A DNA stretch of 37,578 nt, taken from an uncultured Eubacteriales bacterium (lineage in GTDB: Bacteria > Bacillota > Clostridia > Oscillospirales > Oscillospiraceae). The notes beneath the pieces are model-generated. The model saw only the letters and a program-made list of their open reading frames with translations. It had not been told where the DNA came from and did no database searches. Location: contig UQXG01000004.1 of the NCBI GenBank assembly GCA_900544945.1, forward strand, positions 1 to 37,578, read 5' to 3'. Positions 1 to 8,266 of the stretch are shown here, piece after piece; position 1 is the stretch's first letter, and each line of letters starts with the position of its first letter. The position numbers and the translations under genes were made by a program.

Positions 1-197
1 TCGGGGGTTTTCGCTTGGGGTTTGGAAAGAAGAGAGGTAGAAAAGAGGATTCTACGGAGTTCGAAAGGAGGCGGCTCACGGCTTCCGCAACCTTTCTTGC
101 CTTTAGAATACTTGGTGGTTTTGAACAACCAATAACAGAATTGAAAACAAAATTCGACAAATTTGTTAACAGTCGGGCGGGCACCATAATAGAAGTT
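1..197. other. Non-coding stretch, no gene recognised
   Basis: AT-richer than the rest of the window. One long open frame crosses it, but that frame runs into the palindromic repeat beginning at 198 and its translation resembles no family I know. No good ribosome site, promoter or RNA gene was recognised. It lies downstream of the leftward his operon, so it may belong to the flank of a gene outside the window. Confidence 0.5.
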
Positions 198-454
198 GTC
201 ATTGCGAACCAGTGCTCACACTGGTGTGTCAATCCGTCTCAAAAGCCTTCCCCCACGGGGAAGGTGGCTCGCGCGTCTCCCGCAAGCGCGAGACGGATGA
301 GGGCCTGTCCCGAAGGGGCAGAAAGATTTCTATTTGCCCTCTCAGTCGGCTTCGCCGCCAGCTCCCCCTTTGGGGGAGCCAAGGGGAGACGGATTGTGAC
401 CGGAGGGAATCCTTGGAAGGGGCCACACCAGTCTGCGGACTGGTTCGCAATGAC
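198..454. repeat. Palindromic composite repeat, copy A
   Basis: The element opens with GTCATTGCGAACCAGT (198-213) and closes with its exact reverse complement (439-454), so it has 16-bp terminal inverted repeats. Each end is itself a small hairpin (CCAGTG/CACTGG on the left, CCAGTC/GGACTGG on the right). Inside is a second repeat type that starts with the hairpin CCTTCCCC/GGGGAAGG (246-264), followed by a GACGGATGAGGG tail. The same termini recur near 11384, 20007, 21890, 29791 and 32997. No transposase is present. It sits immediately downstream of hisIE and may also act as a structured 3' end for the his transcript (inference). Confidence 0.85.
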
Positions 455-490
455 ATGTGTTATACGAAATTTATCGCAATAGGACAATGC

Positions 491-1135
491 TTACTTTGTC
501 ATCTTCTCCTGCTTGACCTTATGGTCAATGATATGCCGGCTGGCAAGCTCGGAGCGGATATCCTCCACGGAAATCCCCAGCTCCACCATCAGCACCAGCA
601 CATGGTAGGCAAGATCGGCAATCTCATAGACGGTCTCCGCCTTGTCCTGAGCCTTGCCCGCAATGATGACCTCGGTGCTCTCCTCGCCTACCTTCTTGAG
701 AATTTTGTCCAGTCCCTTCTGGAAAAGGTAGGTGGTGTAAGAGCCTTCCGGCAGTTCCTTTTTCCGGCTCTGAAGCAGCTGATAAAGCCCCTCCAGCTGG
801 AATTTTTCGCTCTTTTCTCCGAAAATCGGATTGTGGAAGCAGCTTTCCGCCCCGGTGTGGCAGGCGGGGCCGTCCTTTCTCACCCGTACTTCCAATGCGT
901 CCCCGTCGCAGTCGGCGGTAACGGACAGGATGTGCTGGTAATTGCCGCTGGTCTCCCCCTTGAGCCACAGCTCCTGCCGGGAGCGGCTCCAGAAGCAGGT
1001 AAGCCCCTTCTCCAGGGAGATGTTCAGGCTCTCCCGGTTCATATAGGCAAGGGTCAGGAGTTTCCCGGTTTCGTCGTCGATGACCACCGCGGGAATCAGA
1101 CCCTTTTCGTCAAATTTCAGTTCCTCCACATTCAT
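491..1135 (-). CDS. hisIE: Phosphoribosyl-AMP cyclohydrolase / phosphoribosyl-ATP pyrophosphatase
   Basis: Bifunctional enzyme of about 214 residues catalysing histidine steps 2 and 3: pyrophosphohydrolysis of PR-ATP, then ring opening of PR-AMP. The N-terminal HisI half shows WSRSRQELWLKGETSGN, DCDGD and GPACHTG, the usual zinc and magnesium ligand region. The C-terminal HisE half shows GSYTTYLFQKG and KKVGEESTEVIIA, an all-alpha MazG-like fold. The frame stays open far upstream into hisF, but GAGG lies 8 nt before the ATG at 1135, so I use that start. An in-frame ATG at 1141 overlaps the hisF stop and is the alternative. It is the last gene of the his operon. Confidence 0.95.
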   Translation of the reverse strand: MNVEELKFDEKGLIPAVVIDDETGKLLTLAYMNRESLNISLEKGLTCFWSRSRQELWLKGETSGNYQHILSVTADCDGDALEVRVRKDGPACHTGAESCFHNPIFGEKSEKFQLEGLYQLLQSRKKELPEGSYTTYLFQKGLDKILKKVGEESTEVIIAGKAQDKAETVYEIADLAYHVLVLMVELGISVEDIRSELASRHIIDHKVKQEKMTK

Positions 1136-1137
1136 AC

Positions 1138-1896
1138 TCATAACCTCACAGAAATGTCGTTTTCCCGGAGAACCGCCTTCAGCTCCGGGATTTTTACCTG
1201 ACCGAAGTGGAAAATAGAAGCTGCCAGCCCTGCGTCCACCTTGGGAAGGGTTTTGAAAAGCGTCACAAAATCCTCCACGCACCCGGCGCCGCCGGAGGCG
1301 ATCACCGGCACGTCCACGGCCTCCGACACCGCCTCCAGCATGGGAAGGTCGAAGCCGCCCTTGACCCCGTCGGTATCGATGGAATTGAGCACCACTTCCC
1401 CCGCGCCGTTCCGGACGCACCGGGTAATCCAGGAAATGGCCTCCATTCCCGTGTCCTCCCGGCCGCCCTTGGCAAAGACCCGGAATTGACCCTCCACCCG
1501 CTTTACGTCCGCGGAGAGCACCACGCACTGGTCGCCGTACTTCCGGGCAGCCTGGCCGATTAAATCCGGGTTCCGGATGGCTCCGGAATTCACGCTGACC
1601 TTGTCCGCGCCGCATTTCAGCACCCGGTCAAAATCTTCCAGGGTGTTGATGCCGCCGCCAACGGTCAGAGGGATAAAAATGGTGGAGGCCACCTCGGTCA
1701 AAATGTCCGTGAACAGCTTCCGGCCTTCGCTGGACGCTGTGATATCGTAGAACACCAGCTCGTCAGCTCCGTTCTCGCTGTAGTATTTCCCCAGCTCAAC
1801 CGGAGAGGACACGTCCCGAAGTCCCTGGAAATTGGTGCCCTTCACCACCCGGCCGTTTTTCACGTCCAGGCAGGGGATAATTCGTTTCGTGATCAT
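1138..1896 (-). CDS. hisF: Imidazole glycerol phosphate synthase, cyclase subunit
   Basis: 252-residue (beta/alpha)8 barrel. It joins ammonia delivered by HisH to PRFAR, giving imidazole glycerol phosphate and AICAR. The catalytic aspartate segment PCLDVKNGRVVKGTNF is at residues 9-24, and the second catalytic aspartate lies in LSADVKRVEG near residue 130. Phosphate-binding loops TVGGGI and IASGGAG are present. Length is normal for the family. It overlaps hisA by 4 bp (ATGA), implying translational coupling, and lies next to hisA, its paralogous barrel, in the usual clostridial order. Confidence 0.97.
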   Translation of the reverse strand: MITKRIIPCLDVKNGRVVKGTNFQGLRDVSSPVELGKYYSENGADELVFYDITASSEGRKLFTDILTEVASTIFIPLTVGGGINTLEDFDRVLKCGADKVSVNSGAIRNPDLIGQAARKYGDQCVVLSADVKRVEGQFRVFAKGGREDTGMEAISWITRCVRNGAGEVVLNSIDTDGVKGGFDLPMLEAVSEAVDVPVIASGGAGCVEDFVTLFKTLPKVDAGLAASIFHFGQVKIPELKAVLRENDISVRL

Positions 1897-2606
1897 TTTG
1901 CCGCCTCCACTGCCTGCCGGAGGTCAATGGCTCCGATATAATAGGCCTTGCCGATGATGGCTCCGTGGAGTCCCATAGCCGCCAGTGCCTTCACGTCCTC
2001 CAGGGAGGAGACCCCGCCGGAGGCAATCAGGTCAATGGAAAATTTATCCGACAGCTCCCGGTAAAGCCCCCGATTGGTGCCCTCCATGGCTCCGTCCCGG
2101 GAGATGTCCGTGCAGATGACGGTTTTTACCCCCAGGCTCTCCATCTGCCGGAAGAAATCAAAGGCCGTCAGGTCGGCGGTTTCCGTCCAGCCCTGGATGG
2201 CCACGAGGCCGTCCTTCAGGTCAACGCCCACGGTGATTTTCTCGCCGTATGTTTCCAGCGCCACTTTCAGGAAGTCCGGATCCTTCACCGCCGCCGTGCC
2301 CAGAATCACCCGGCCAACGCCGATGGAAAGGTAGCTCTCCACCGTTTCCATGCTCCGGATGCCGCCGCCCACCTGGGCGAAAAGGCCGGTGGATTTCACG
2401 ATTTTTTCGATGACGGCCAGATTCTCCGGCTTTCCGGTTTTGGCTCCCTCCAGGTCAACCAAATGGATGTGGGAGGCTCCGGCGGCGGCGAATTCCCGGG
2501 CAGCGTCGCAGGGGTTCTCCCGGTAGACGGTCATCCGGGCGTAGTCACCCTGAAACAGCCGGACGGCCTTGCCGCCGTAAAGATCGATTGCGGGATAAAT
2601 GTACAT
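1893..2606 (-). CDS. hisA: ProFAR isomerase
   Basis: 237-residue (beta/alpha)8 barrel that isomerises ProFAR to PRFAR (Amadori rearrangement), the fourth enzymatic step. The catalytic residues are visible as YPAIDLYGGKAVRLFQGDY (Asp7) and CTDISRDGAMEGTN (the second Asp). Phosphate-binding loops are QVGGGIR and IASGGVSS. A strong ribosome site, AGGAGGG, precedes the ATG by 6-8 nt. It is separated from hisH by 11 nt, the only real gap between neighbouring genes in this part of the operon. Confidence 0.97.
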   Translation of the reverse strand: MYIYPAIDLYGGKAVRLFQGDYARMTVYRENPCDAAREFAAAGASHIHLVDLEGAKTGKPENLAVIEKIVKSTGLFAQVGGGIRSMETVESYLSIGVGRVILGTAAVKDPDFLKVALETYGEKITVGVDLKDGLVAIQGWTETADLTAFDFFRQMESLGVKTVICTDISRDGAMEGTNRGLYRELSDKFSIDLIASGGVSSLEDVKALAAMGLHGAIIGKAYYIGAIDLRQAVEAAK

Positions 2607-2617
2607 AGCCTGCCCTC

Positions 2618-3220
2618 CTAGATTTCCGCGAACCGGCGCAGAATGGAAAGTCCCACGCTGCCGCTTTTCTCCGGGTGGAACTGACAGCCGAAAAGGTTGC
2701 CCTGCTCCACAGCGGCGGTGATGGGAATGCCGTAGTCCGTCCAGGCGCTGAGACTGTCGGCGCAGTTTTCCCCAAAGAAGGAGTGGACGAAATAGACATA
2801 CTGACCGTCCAGGCCTTCCAGCAGTCTGCCGCCGGTGACATTCAGCGCGTTCCAGCCCATGTGGGGAATTTTCAGCCCCTCCGGAAGCCGCCCTTCCATA
2901 GGAACCACCTGCCCTTTCAGCAGACCCAGCCCCGGATGACGGCCGTATTCCAGGCTTTCTTCAAACAGCAGCTGCATTCCCAGGCAAATGCCCAGAAGGG
3001 GGGTTCCCTTGGCGGCCTGCTCCCGGACGAAATCCGCCATGCCGGTGTCGTTCAGCTTTTTCACCGCGTCCGGGAAGGCTCCCACGCCGGGCAGAATCAG
3101 CCGGTCGGCCTTTTGCAGCTCTGCCCCGTCGCCGCTGACGAAAACGTCCTGGCCGATGGCCTTGCAGCTGGCTTGCAGGGAAAAGAGGTTCCCCACGCCG
3201 TAGTCGATAATGCCGATCAT
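2618..3220 (-). CDS. hisH: Imidazole glycerol phosphate synthase, glutaminase subunit
   Basis: 200-residue class I glutamine amidotransferase that supplies ammonia to HisF. The catalytic triad is complete: the nucleophile is Cys79 in LLGICLGMQLLFE, and His182 and Glu184 lie in GCQFHPEKSG. The oxyanion region PGVGAFPDA is at about residues 44-52. Normal length. Its start overlaps the hisB stop by 4 bp, so the two are probably translationally coupled. Loss of coupling with HisF would leave a wasteful glutaminase, which fits their shared operon. Confidence 0.97.
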   Translation of the reverse strand: MIGIIDYGVGNLFSLQASCKAIGQDVFVSGDGAELQKADRLILPGVGAFPDAVKKLNDTGMADFVREQAAKGTPLLGICLGMQLLFEESLEYGRHPGLGLLKGQVVPMEGRLPEGLKIPHMGWNALNVTGGRLLEGLDGQYVYFVHSFFGENCADSLSAWTDYGIPITAAVEQGNLFGCQFHPEKSGSVGLSILRRFAEI

Positions 3221-3801
3221 TCCAGAACCCCCTTGGTGGAGGGGATTTTATCGGTGCCGTCCAGGGCTACCGCCGCCTTCATAGCTCGGCCGAAGGCCTT
3301 GAAGGCTCCCTCCACAATGTGGTGGGAATTGGTTCCGGCCAGCTTTCGCAGATGCAGGCTCATAGGGCAGCTGCGGGTAAAGCCCAGGAAGAATTCTTCC
3401 ACCAATTCGGTATCAAAGCTCCCGATTTTCTCCGTGGGGATTTCCAGAGCGTCATTCAGGGAGCTTCTGCCGGAAATGTCCACGGCGGCGAGAATCAGTG
3501 TCTCGTCCATCGGCAGAAGGAAGCTGCCGTAGCGGGTAATGCCCCGCTTGTCCCCCAGAGCCTGACGGAAGGCCTGACCCAGGCAGATGCCCACGTCCTC
3601 CACGCTGTGGTGGTCGTCTACGTCGGTATCTCCCACGCAGCGCACCTCCAGGTCAAATTTTCCGTGGGCGGCGAACAGGGTGAGCATATGGTTCAGAAAC
3701 CCTACCCCGGTGCCCACTTCGGTTTTTCCCGTGCCGTCCAGGTTCACTTTCAAGGAAATGTTGGTTTCCGCGGTATTGCGGGTGATTTCCGCCGTTCTCA
3801 T
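3217..3801 (-). CDS. hisB: Imidazoleglycerol-phosphate dehydratase
   Basis: 194-residue monofunctional dehydratase converting imidazole glycerol phosphate to imidazole acetol phosphate. The two manganese-binding repeats are clear: DVDDHHSVEDVGI near residue 61 and HHIVEGAFKAFGRAMK near residue 160, plus GFLNHML for the substrate site. There is no N-terminal HAD phosphatase domain, so unlike the enterobacterial fused HisB this protein cannot also dephosphorylate histidinol phosphate. 4-bp overlaps link it to hisC upstream and hisH downstream. Confidence 0.97.
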   Translation of the reverse strand: MRTAEITRNTAETNISLKVNLDGTGKTEVGTGVGFLNHMLTLFAAHGKFDLEVRCVGDTDVDDHHSVEDVGICLGQAFRQALGDKRGITRYGSFLLPMDETLILAAVDISGRSSLNDALEIPTEKIGSFDTELVEEFFLGFTRSCPMSLHLRKLAGTNSHHIVEGAFKAFGRAMKAAVALDGTDKIPSTKGVLE

Positions 3802-4850
3802 GGGAGCACCTCCTGTAGGGTTTCCACCAGCACCGCCATCTGGGCGGGAGTGCCGATGGTGATCCGGTTAAACTGGCAAATCCGGGGGGATGCAAAGTGG
3901 CGCACCAGAATGCCCTTGGCTTTGAGCGTTTGATACAATTCCAGGCCGTCCATTTTGTCGGTTTTGGCAAACAGGAAGTTGGCCTTGCTGGGCAGCACCG
4001 TAAAGCCCAGGGTTTTCAGCTGAGCCGCCGTCCACTCCCGGGTCTCCATAATGTTCCGACACCTGGCCTTGTAATAGTCCTCGGCCTCCACGGTGGCCTC
4101 ACCCAGCAGGAGGGTCAGCCGGTTAATATTGTAGGGATTGGTGGAATACTTAATCTTCTCCAGATCGGCGGTGACCTCCGGGCTGGCGAAGGCGTAGCCC
4201 AGCCGACCGCCGGCCAGGCACCGGGACTTGGAGAAGGTGCGCACCACCAGCAGATTTTCGTACTTTCCGATCAGCGGCAGGGCGCTTTTTCCGCCGAAGT
4301 CCACATAGGCTTCGTCAATAACCACCAGGCAATCCGAATTGGTGCGCAGAATCTGCTCGATCTGGTGCAGTGGGATGGTCATGCCCGTAGGAGCATTGGG
4401 GTTCGCAATGACCACCAGCTTGTTTTTGCCGCAGTATTTCCGATAATTCAGAGTGAAGTCTTCCTCCAATGGGATGATTTCCGCCGGAATGCCGTGGAGC
4501 TCGGCAAACACGGAATAAAAGCCGTAGCTGATATCCGGGAAGGCCACGCCCCGGCCTCCGAAGGCCATGAAGGCGAAATTCAGCACCTCGTCGGAGCCGT
4601 TGGAGACGAACACGTTCTCCGGCTTCACGCCGTAAAGCCCCGCCAGTTTTTCTTTCAGCCCCATGGCGGTGGGGTCGGAGTAGAGCCGCAGCAGCGCCAC
4701 CTGCTCGCCGTTCATGGCCGCCACCACGGATGGGGCGGGGGGATAGGGAGATTCGTTGGTGTTCAGTTTGATGTACTGCATATCCCGGGGCTGCTCTCCG
4801 GGGGTATAGGCCTTCATAGCCCGGTATCGCTCATTCAGGAAACGGCTCAC
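3798..4850 (-). CDS. hisC: Histidinol-phosphate aminotransferase
   Basis: 350-residue fold-type I PLP aminotransferase that transfers an amino group from glutamate to imidazole acetol phosphate. The PLP lysine is Lys208 in RTFSKSRCLAGGRLGYA. Other family marks are IKLNTNESPYPP near the N-terminus, NPNAPTGMTIP (substrate carboxylate binding) and VVIDEAYVDF (Asp contacting the PLP ring). Length fits the HisC family. It overlaps hisD and hisB by 4 bp each. Confidence 0.95.
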   Translation of the reverse strand: MSRFLNERYRAMKAYTPGEQPRDMQYIKLNTNESPYPPAPSVVAAMNGEQVALLRLYSDPTAMGLKEKLAGLYGVKPENVFVSNGSDEVLNFAFMAFGGRGVAFPDISYGFYSVFAELHGIPAEIIPLEEDFTLNYRKYCGKNKLVVIANPNAPTGMTIPLHQIEQILRTNSDCLVVIDEAYVDFGGKSALPLIGKYENLLVVRTFSKSRCLAGGRLGYAFASPEVTADLEKIKYSTNPYNINRLTLLLGEATVEAEDYYKARCRNIMETREWTAAQLKTLGFTVLPSKANFLFAKTDKMDGLELYQTLKAKGILVRHFASPRICQFNRITIGTPAQMAVLVETLQEVLP

Positions 4851-6127
4851 AGGCTTCCCTCCTTCCGGATGGTCACGCTTCTGCCGTGCGCCCGAAGGCC
4901 TTCCTTTTCGGCAAAGGCCGCGATTTTATCCGCCGCTTTCGCCAGGGCTTCCGGGGTATAGTAGCTGAACTGACTCTTCTTCACAAAGTCGTCCACGCTC
5001 AGAGGATTGGAAAACCGGGCCGTGCCGGAGGTGGGCAGGGTGTGATTGGGCCCGGCGAAATAGTCTCCCAGAGCCTCCGGACAGGAGCGGCCCAGAAAGA
5101 TGGAACCGGCGTTCTGAATGGCATCTAAGTAGGAGAAGGGATCGTCCACCTGCAATTCCAGGTGCTCCGGGGCGATCTCGTTGGCAATTTCGATGCCCGC
5201 CATGAGCGTTTCCGCCACAATGATCTTGCCGTTATTTTCAATGGAAGCCCGGGCGATTTCCTGCCGGGGAAGCAGGGGCAGCTGCCGCTCCAGCTCCGCC
5301 TGAACGGCCTGCGCCAGCTCTTCGCTGTCCGTTACCAGCACCGCGCTTGCCAGCTTGTCGTGCTCGGCCTGGCTGAGAAGGTCTGCCGCCACATGGACAG
5401 GGTTGCTTTTGCCGTCGGCAATGACCAGAATCTCGCTGGGCCCCGCGATCATGTCAATGGACACCCGGCCGAAGACCTGCTTCTTGGCCTCCGCCACGAA
5501 GGCGTTGCCAGGGCCTACGATTTTGTCCACCCTGGGAATGCTTTCCGTGCCGTAGGCCAGGGCGGCAATGGCCTGAGCCCCGCCCACCTTGAAAATCCGA
5601 TTCACCCCAGCGATGGAGGCCGCCGCCAGAATGGCAGGGTTCACCTTCCCGTCCCGGCCGGGGGGCGTAACCATCACCAGCTGGGGACAGCCGGCAATTT
5701 TCGCGGGAATGGTGTCCATCAGCACCGTGGAGGGGTAGGCCGCCGTGCCGCCGGGAACATAGACCCCCACCTTTTCAATGGGGGTGATCTTCTGACCCAG
5801 GACGATGCCGGGCTTATCGGCGATGACGAAGGAATTTCGCACCTGGCGGCTGTGGAAAGAGCGGATATTTTCCGCCGCCTCCCGGAGAATGTCCAGAAAT
5901 TCCGGCTCCACCTGAGAAATTGCCTCCTGAATTTCTTCCGGGGTCACTTCCAGGCTGGTAAGCTCTGCTTTATCGAATTTGGCGCAGTAGGCCTTCACCG
6001 CCGTGTCGCCGTTTTCTTTTACGTCTGCAAGGATATCGGCCACGATAGCCGCCACGTCCGCTTCCGGGGTGACCCGGGCGAAAATTTCGGAATTGGGCAC
6101 CTGCCCTACCTTCAGAATCGGAATCAT
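4847..6127 (-). CDS. hisD: Histidinol dehydrogenase
   Basis: 426-residue zinc, NAD-dependent dehydrogenase that oxidises L-histidinol twice to histidine, the final step. Family motifs are VYVPGGTAAYPSTVLM, KVGGAQAIAALAYGT, KIVGPGNAFVAEAKK, DMIAGPSEILVIAD and EIAPEHLELQ with the catalytic Glu-His pair. The C-terminal LPTSGTARFSNPLSVDDF block is also typical. Length is standard. The start overlaps the hisG stop by 4 bp. Confidence 0.97.
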   Translation of the reverse strand: MIPILKVGQVPNSEIFARVTPEADVAAIVADILADVKENGDTAVKAYCAKFDKAELTSLEVTPEEIQEAISQVEPEFLDILREAAENIRSFHSRQVRNSFVIADKPGIVLGQKITPIEKVGVYVPGGTAAYPSTVLMDTIPAKIAGCPQLVMVTPPGRDGKVNPAILAAASIAGVNRIFKVGGAQAIAALAYGTESIPRVDKIVGPGNAFVAEAKKQVFGRVSIDMIAGPSEILVIADGKSNPVHVAADLLSQAEHDKLASAVLVTDSEELAQAVQAELERQLPLLPRQEIARASIENNGKIIVAETLMAGIEIANEIAPEHLELQVDDPFSYLDAIQNAGSIFLGRSCPEALGDYFAGPNHTLPTSGTARFSNPLSVDDFVKKSQFSYYTPEALAKAADKIAAFAEKEGLRAHGRSVTIRKEGSL

Positions 6128-6756
6128 TTGTTTTTCACCTGCTCTTCCAGTTTGTCCCGGATGGCGCTGATTTCGCCGTCCTTGAATTGATAGCTTGCCA
6201 CGTTGGCAATGAGCCGGGCACTGATGGGTACGATGGTCTCGTGCACCGCCAGATCGTTCTCTTTCAGGGTCGTGCCTGTCTCCACAATGTCCACAATCAC
6301 ATGGCTCAGGCCCAGAATGGGCGCCAGCTCAATGGAGCCGTTCAGGTGGATGATGTCGATGTCCCGGCACTTGGAAGCGTAGTAATTCCGGGCAATGTTG
6401 GGAAATTTGGTGGCAACCTTCAGGGTTTTCCCCACAGGATCCCGGAAGTCCTTTTTCCCCGCCACCGCCATCCGGCACACGCCCATGCGGAGGTCAAGAA
6501 GCTCATATACGTCCGGCTGATATTCCAGCAGAATATCCTTGCCCACGATACCCAGGTCTGCCGCCCCCCGCTCCACATAGATGGCCACGTCCGAGGGCTT
6601 GACCCAGAAATAGCGCACTCCGGCTTCGGGATTCTCAAAAATCAGCTTCCGCCCCGGATCGTCCATGGCGGGACAGGGATAGCCCGCGTTTTTCAGCAGC
6701 ACATAGGCCTTCTCTCCCAGACGCCCTTTGGGCAGGGCCACATTCAGCCAGTTCAT
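6124..6756 (-). CDS. hisG: ATP phosphoribosyltransferase catalytic subunit, short form
   Basis: About 210 residues. It condenses ATP with PRPP, the committed and feedback-controlled step of histidine synthesis. Motifs seen are ALPKGRLGEKA at the N-terminus, DLGIVGKDILLE, KVATKFPNIARNYY and the PRPP loop VETGTTLKEND. It lacks the C-terminal regulatory domain of long HisG, so it should need HisZ, encoded immediately upstream. I start at the ATG at 6756, whose ATGA overlaps the hisZ stop; the frame continues 13 codons upstream but that extension (MEEPHRPAEGGGK) lies inside hisZ and is not family-like. Confidence 0.95.
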   Translation of the reverse strand: MNWLNVALPKGRLGEKAYVLLKNAGYPCPAMDDPGRKLIFENPEAGVRYFWVKPSDVAIYVERGAADLGIVGKDILLEYQPDVYELLDLRMGVCRMAVAGKKDFRDPVGKTLKVATKFPNIARNYYASKCRDIDIIHLNGSIELAPILGLSHVIVDIVETGTTLKENDLAVHETIVPISARLIANVASYQFKDGEISAIRDKLEEQVKNK

Positions 6757-7820
6757 TTTGCCGCCTCCTTCCGCAGGTCGATGAGGTTCTTCCACCGCCG
6801 GTCGGCGGGTAAGGTCGTGCTCACCAGCACACTGCCTTCTTTCGCCCCTTCCTCCGCCGCCCGGAGCAGTTCCTCCGGGTTTGCCTGCCGGTCATGGAGA
6901 ATCAGGGTGTCCACGTCAAAGCTTTCGTCAGACCCGGACAGCTCCTGAAGTAAGTCCACATAGATGGCAAAGCCGATGGCCCGGGCTTTCCTGCCCATTT
7001 TCCGAGGGAGCTTGTCATACTGACCCCCGGAGAGCACGCTGGCGGGAATTCCCGGCAAATACCCCCGGAATACCACGCCGCTGTAATAGCCCAGGTCGTT
7101 GCTCACGGAAAAATCCAGCCGCACCCGGCTGCCCTGGGTCGTCAGAAGCCCCAGCAGCATCCGCAGCTGACTCAGAGCCCTCTGCTCTTCCTCCCCCTCC
7201 AGCAGGGGGGCGATGGCTTCCAGTGCCTCCGCTCCGCCCCGGCAGGCGGCGATGGCCAGAAGCACCGCTTCCGCCTGGGGTTTTCCCTGACACAGTGCCC
7301 GCAGCTCATGGGTGTTCTTCTGCCTCAGACAGGTCATGACTTTCTTCTGCTCGTCGGTGTCGAAGCCCAGCCGGTTCAGCACCGCCCCCACAAGCCCCAT
7401 GTGGGAGATGTCCAGCACATAGTTTTCCCCCAGCAGGGCAAGGCTCTTCGCCGCCAGCACCACCGCCTCGGCAATGTCGTAGTCCGTCAGGTCGCCCACG
7501 CACTCTAAGCCCGCCTGCATGATCTCCCGGTAGTCCCGGTAGACATTCTCGCTGTAGTAGACCTTCTGCACCACCCCGGGGGCTTCCGGGGCGTTCTTCA
7601 CGATGGAGAGCGTCACATCCGGCTTCAGAGCCATGAGCTTGCCCCCTTCCCCGGAGAAGGTGATGATCCGGTCGGAAATCAGAAAATCCTTGTTGCGTAC
7701 ATACAGGTCGTATTCCTCAAACTGGCTCATTTTATAGGGGGTGTAGCCGTAGCGCTGGTACAGCCCCCGGAGGGCGAAAATCGCCTGCTCCTCACTTCTC
7801 CAGATCTGATCCGTCCTCAT
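6753..7820 (-). CDS. hisZ: ATP phosphoribosyltransferase regulatory subunit
   Basis: 355-residue paralogue of histidyl-tRNA synthetase that assembles with short HisG and carries histidine feedback control. The class II synthetase-like core is visible: RYGYTPYKMSQFEEYDLY (motif 1-like) and GKLMALKPDVTLSIVKN (motif 2-like), then DYREIMQAGLECVGD and YYSGVVFRGYLPG. There is no anticodon-binding domain, which separates it from HisS. Its start lies 29 bp inside the end of the hisR-like gene, and its stop overlaps hisG by 4 bp. The ribosome site is weak (AAGAGAG), so coupling to upstream translation is likely. Confidence 0.93.
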   Translation of the reverse strand: MRTDQIWRSEEQAIFALRGLYQRYGYTPYKMSQFEEYDLYVRNKDFLISDRIITFSGEGGKLMALKPDVTLSIVKNAPEAPGVVQKVYYSENVYRDYREIMQAGLECVGDLTDYDIAEAVVLAAKSLALLGENYVLDISHMGLVGAVLNRLGFDTDEQKKVMTCLRQKNTHELRALCQGKPQAEAVLLAIAACRGGAEALEAIAPLLEGEEEQRALSQLRMLLGLLTTQGSRVRLDFSVSNDLGYYSGVVFRGYLPGIPASVLSGGQYDKLPRKMGRKARAIGFAIYVDLLQELSGSDESFDVDTLILHDRQANPEELLRAAEEGAKEGSVLVSTTLPADRRWKNLIDLRKEAAK

Positions 7821-8112
7821 TGAGAATGCTCTCTTTCTTCAGATTGTCCAGGGTTTTCCGATAGCCGATGCCGTAGTTCAGGCACCGGTTCACCCGGCTG
7901 ATGGTAGCGGAGCTGGCTCCCGTTTCCTCGGAAACCTCCAGATAGTTCCGTCCCTCGTCCAGCAGGGCCGCCACACGGAACCGCTGGGCAATGGACTGCA
8001 ATTCCTTGATCGTACAGATATCCTCAAAAAACGCCCGGCAGTCGGCGGGTGTTTTCAGGGTCAGAATGGCGTCGTAAAACAGTTCCTCGTCCCGGTGTCG
8101 AATTTTCTCCAT
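7792..8112 (-). CDS. hisR: TrpR/YerC-family repressor, candidate histidine regulator HisR
   Basis: About 106 residues of the YerC/YecD TrpR-like family. It is all-helical, with FFEDICTIKELQSIAQRF followed by the helix-turn-helix EVSEETGASSATISRVNRCLNYG near residues 66-88. The frame could start at a GTG at 8145, but no ribosome site precedes it. The ATG at 8112 has AAAGGA 12 nt upstream and matches the usual 100-105 residue length, so I use 8112. Members of this family are predicted or shown to control histidine genes in some Firmicutes. Its place as first gene of the his operon, behind a promoter overlapped by an inverted repeat, suggests autoregulation of the operon (inference). Confidence 0.85.
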   Translation of the reverse strand: MEKIRHRDEELFYDAILTLKTPADCRAFFEDICTIKELQSIAQRFRVAALLDEGRNYLEVSEETGASSATISRVNRCLNYGIGYRKTLDNLKKESILNEDGSDLEK

Positions 8113-8146
8113 AGCTGCTTTGTTTCCTTTCGATGTTGTTTTCACT

Positions 8147-8175
8147 ACTTTAACACTTTACTTCATTAAAGTCAA
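8147..8175 (-). promoter_or_regulatory. his operon promoter with overlapping inverted repeat
   Basis: On the minus strand, TTGACT (8175-8170) is followed by a 17-nt spacer and TAAAGT (8152-8147), a good sigma-A promoter about 35 nt before the hisR start. A perfect 7-bp inverted repeat, ACTTTAA (8147-8153) and TTAAAGT (8166-8172), covers the -10 and touches the -35. A bound TrpR-like dimer here would block polymerase, so this is the natural operator candidate. The operator role is inferred. Confidence 0.75.
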
Positions 8176-8215
8176 GCACAATCTACAAATTCTGTTTTCC
8201 TTTTTTGGAAACTCT

Positions 8216-8244
8216 GTATAACCCCCGGAAAAGCTGCCCATAAT
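8216..8244 (+). promoter_or_regulatory. Candidate sigma-F-type promoter of spoIIQ-like gene
   Basis: GTATA (8216-8220), a 15-nt spacer and GCCCATAAT (8236-8244) match the forespore sigma-F pattern GYATA-N15-GGnnAnAAT with one mismatch. No sigma-A promoter is evident for the gene. A strong GGAGGT site (8252-8257) follows, 9 nt before the ATG. Confidence 0.6.
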
Positions 8245-8266
8245 CAGCCTCGGAGGTGCTTATTCA

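Noticed and set aside
198..454. Insertion sequence
   Set aside because: Inverted ends are present but there is no transposase frame, so it is called a non-autonomous repeat.
15..482. 155-codon frame at the left edge
   Set aside because: More than half of it is the palindromic repeat 198-454, and the remainder is not protein-like.
8113..8145. GTG start at 8145 for the hisR-like gene
   Set aside because: No ribosome site precedes it, it would overlap the expected transcription start of the promoter at 8147-8175, and the extra 11 residues are not family-like.
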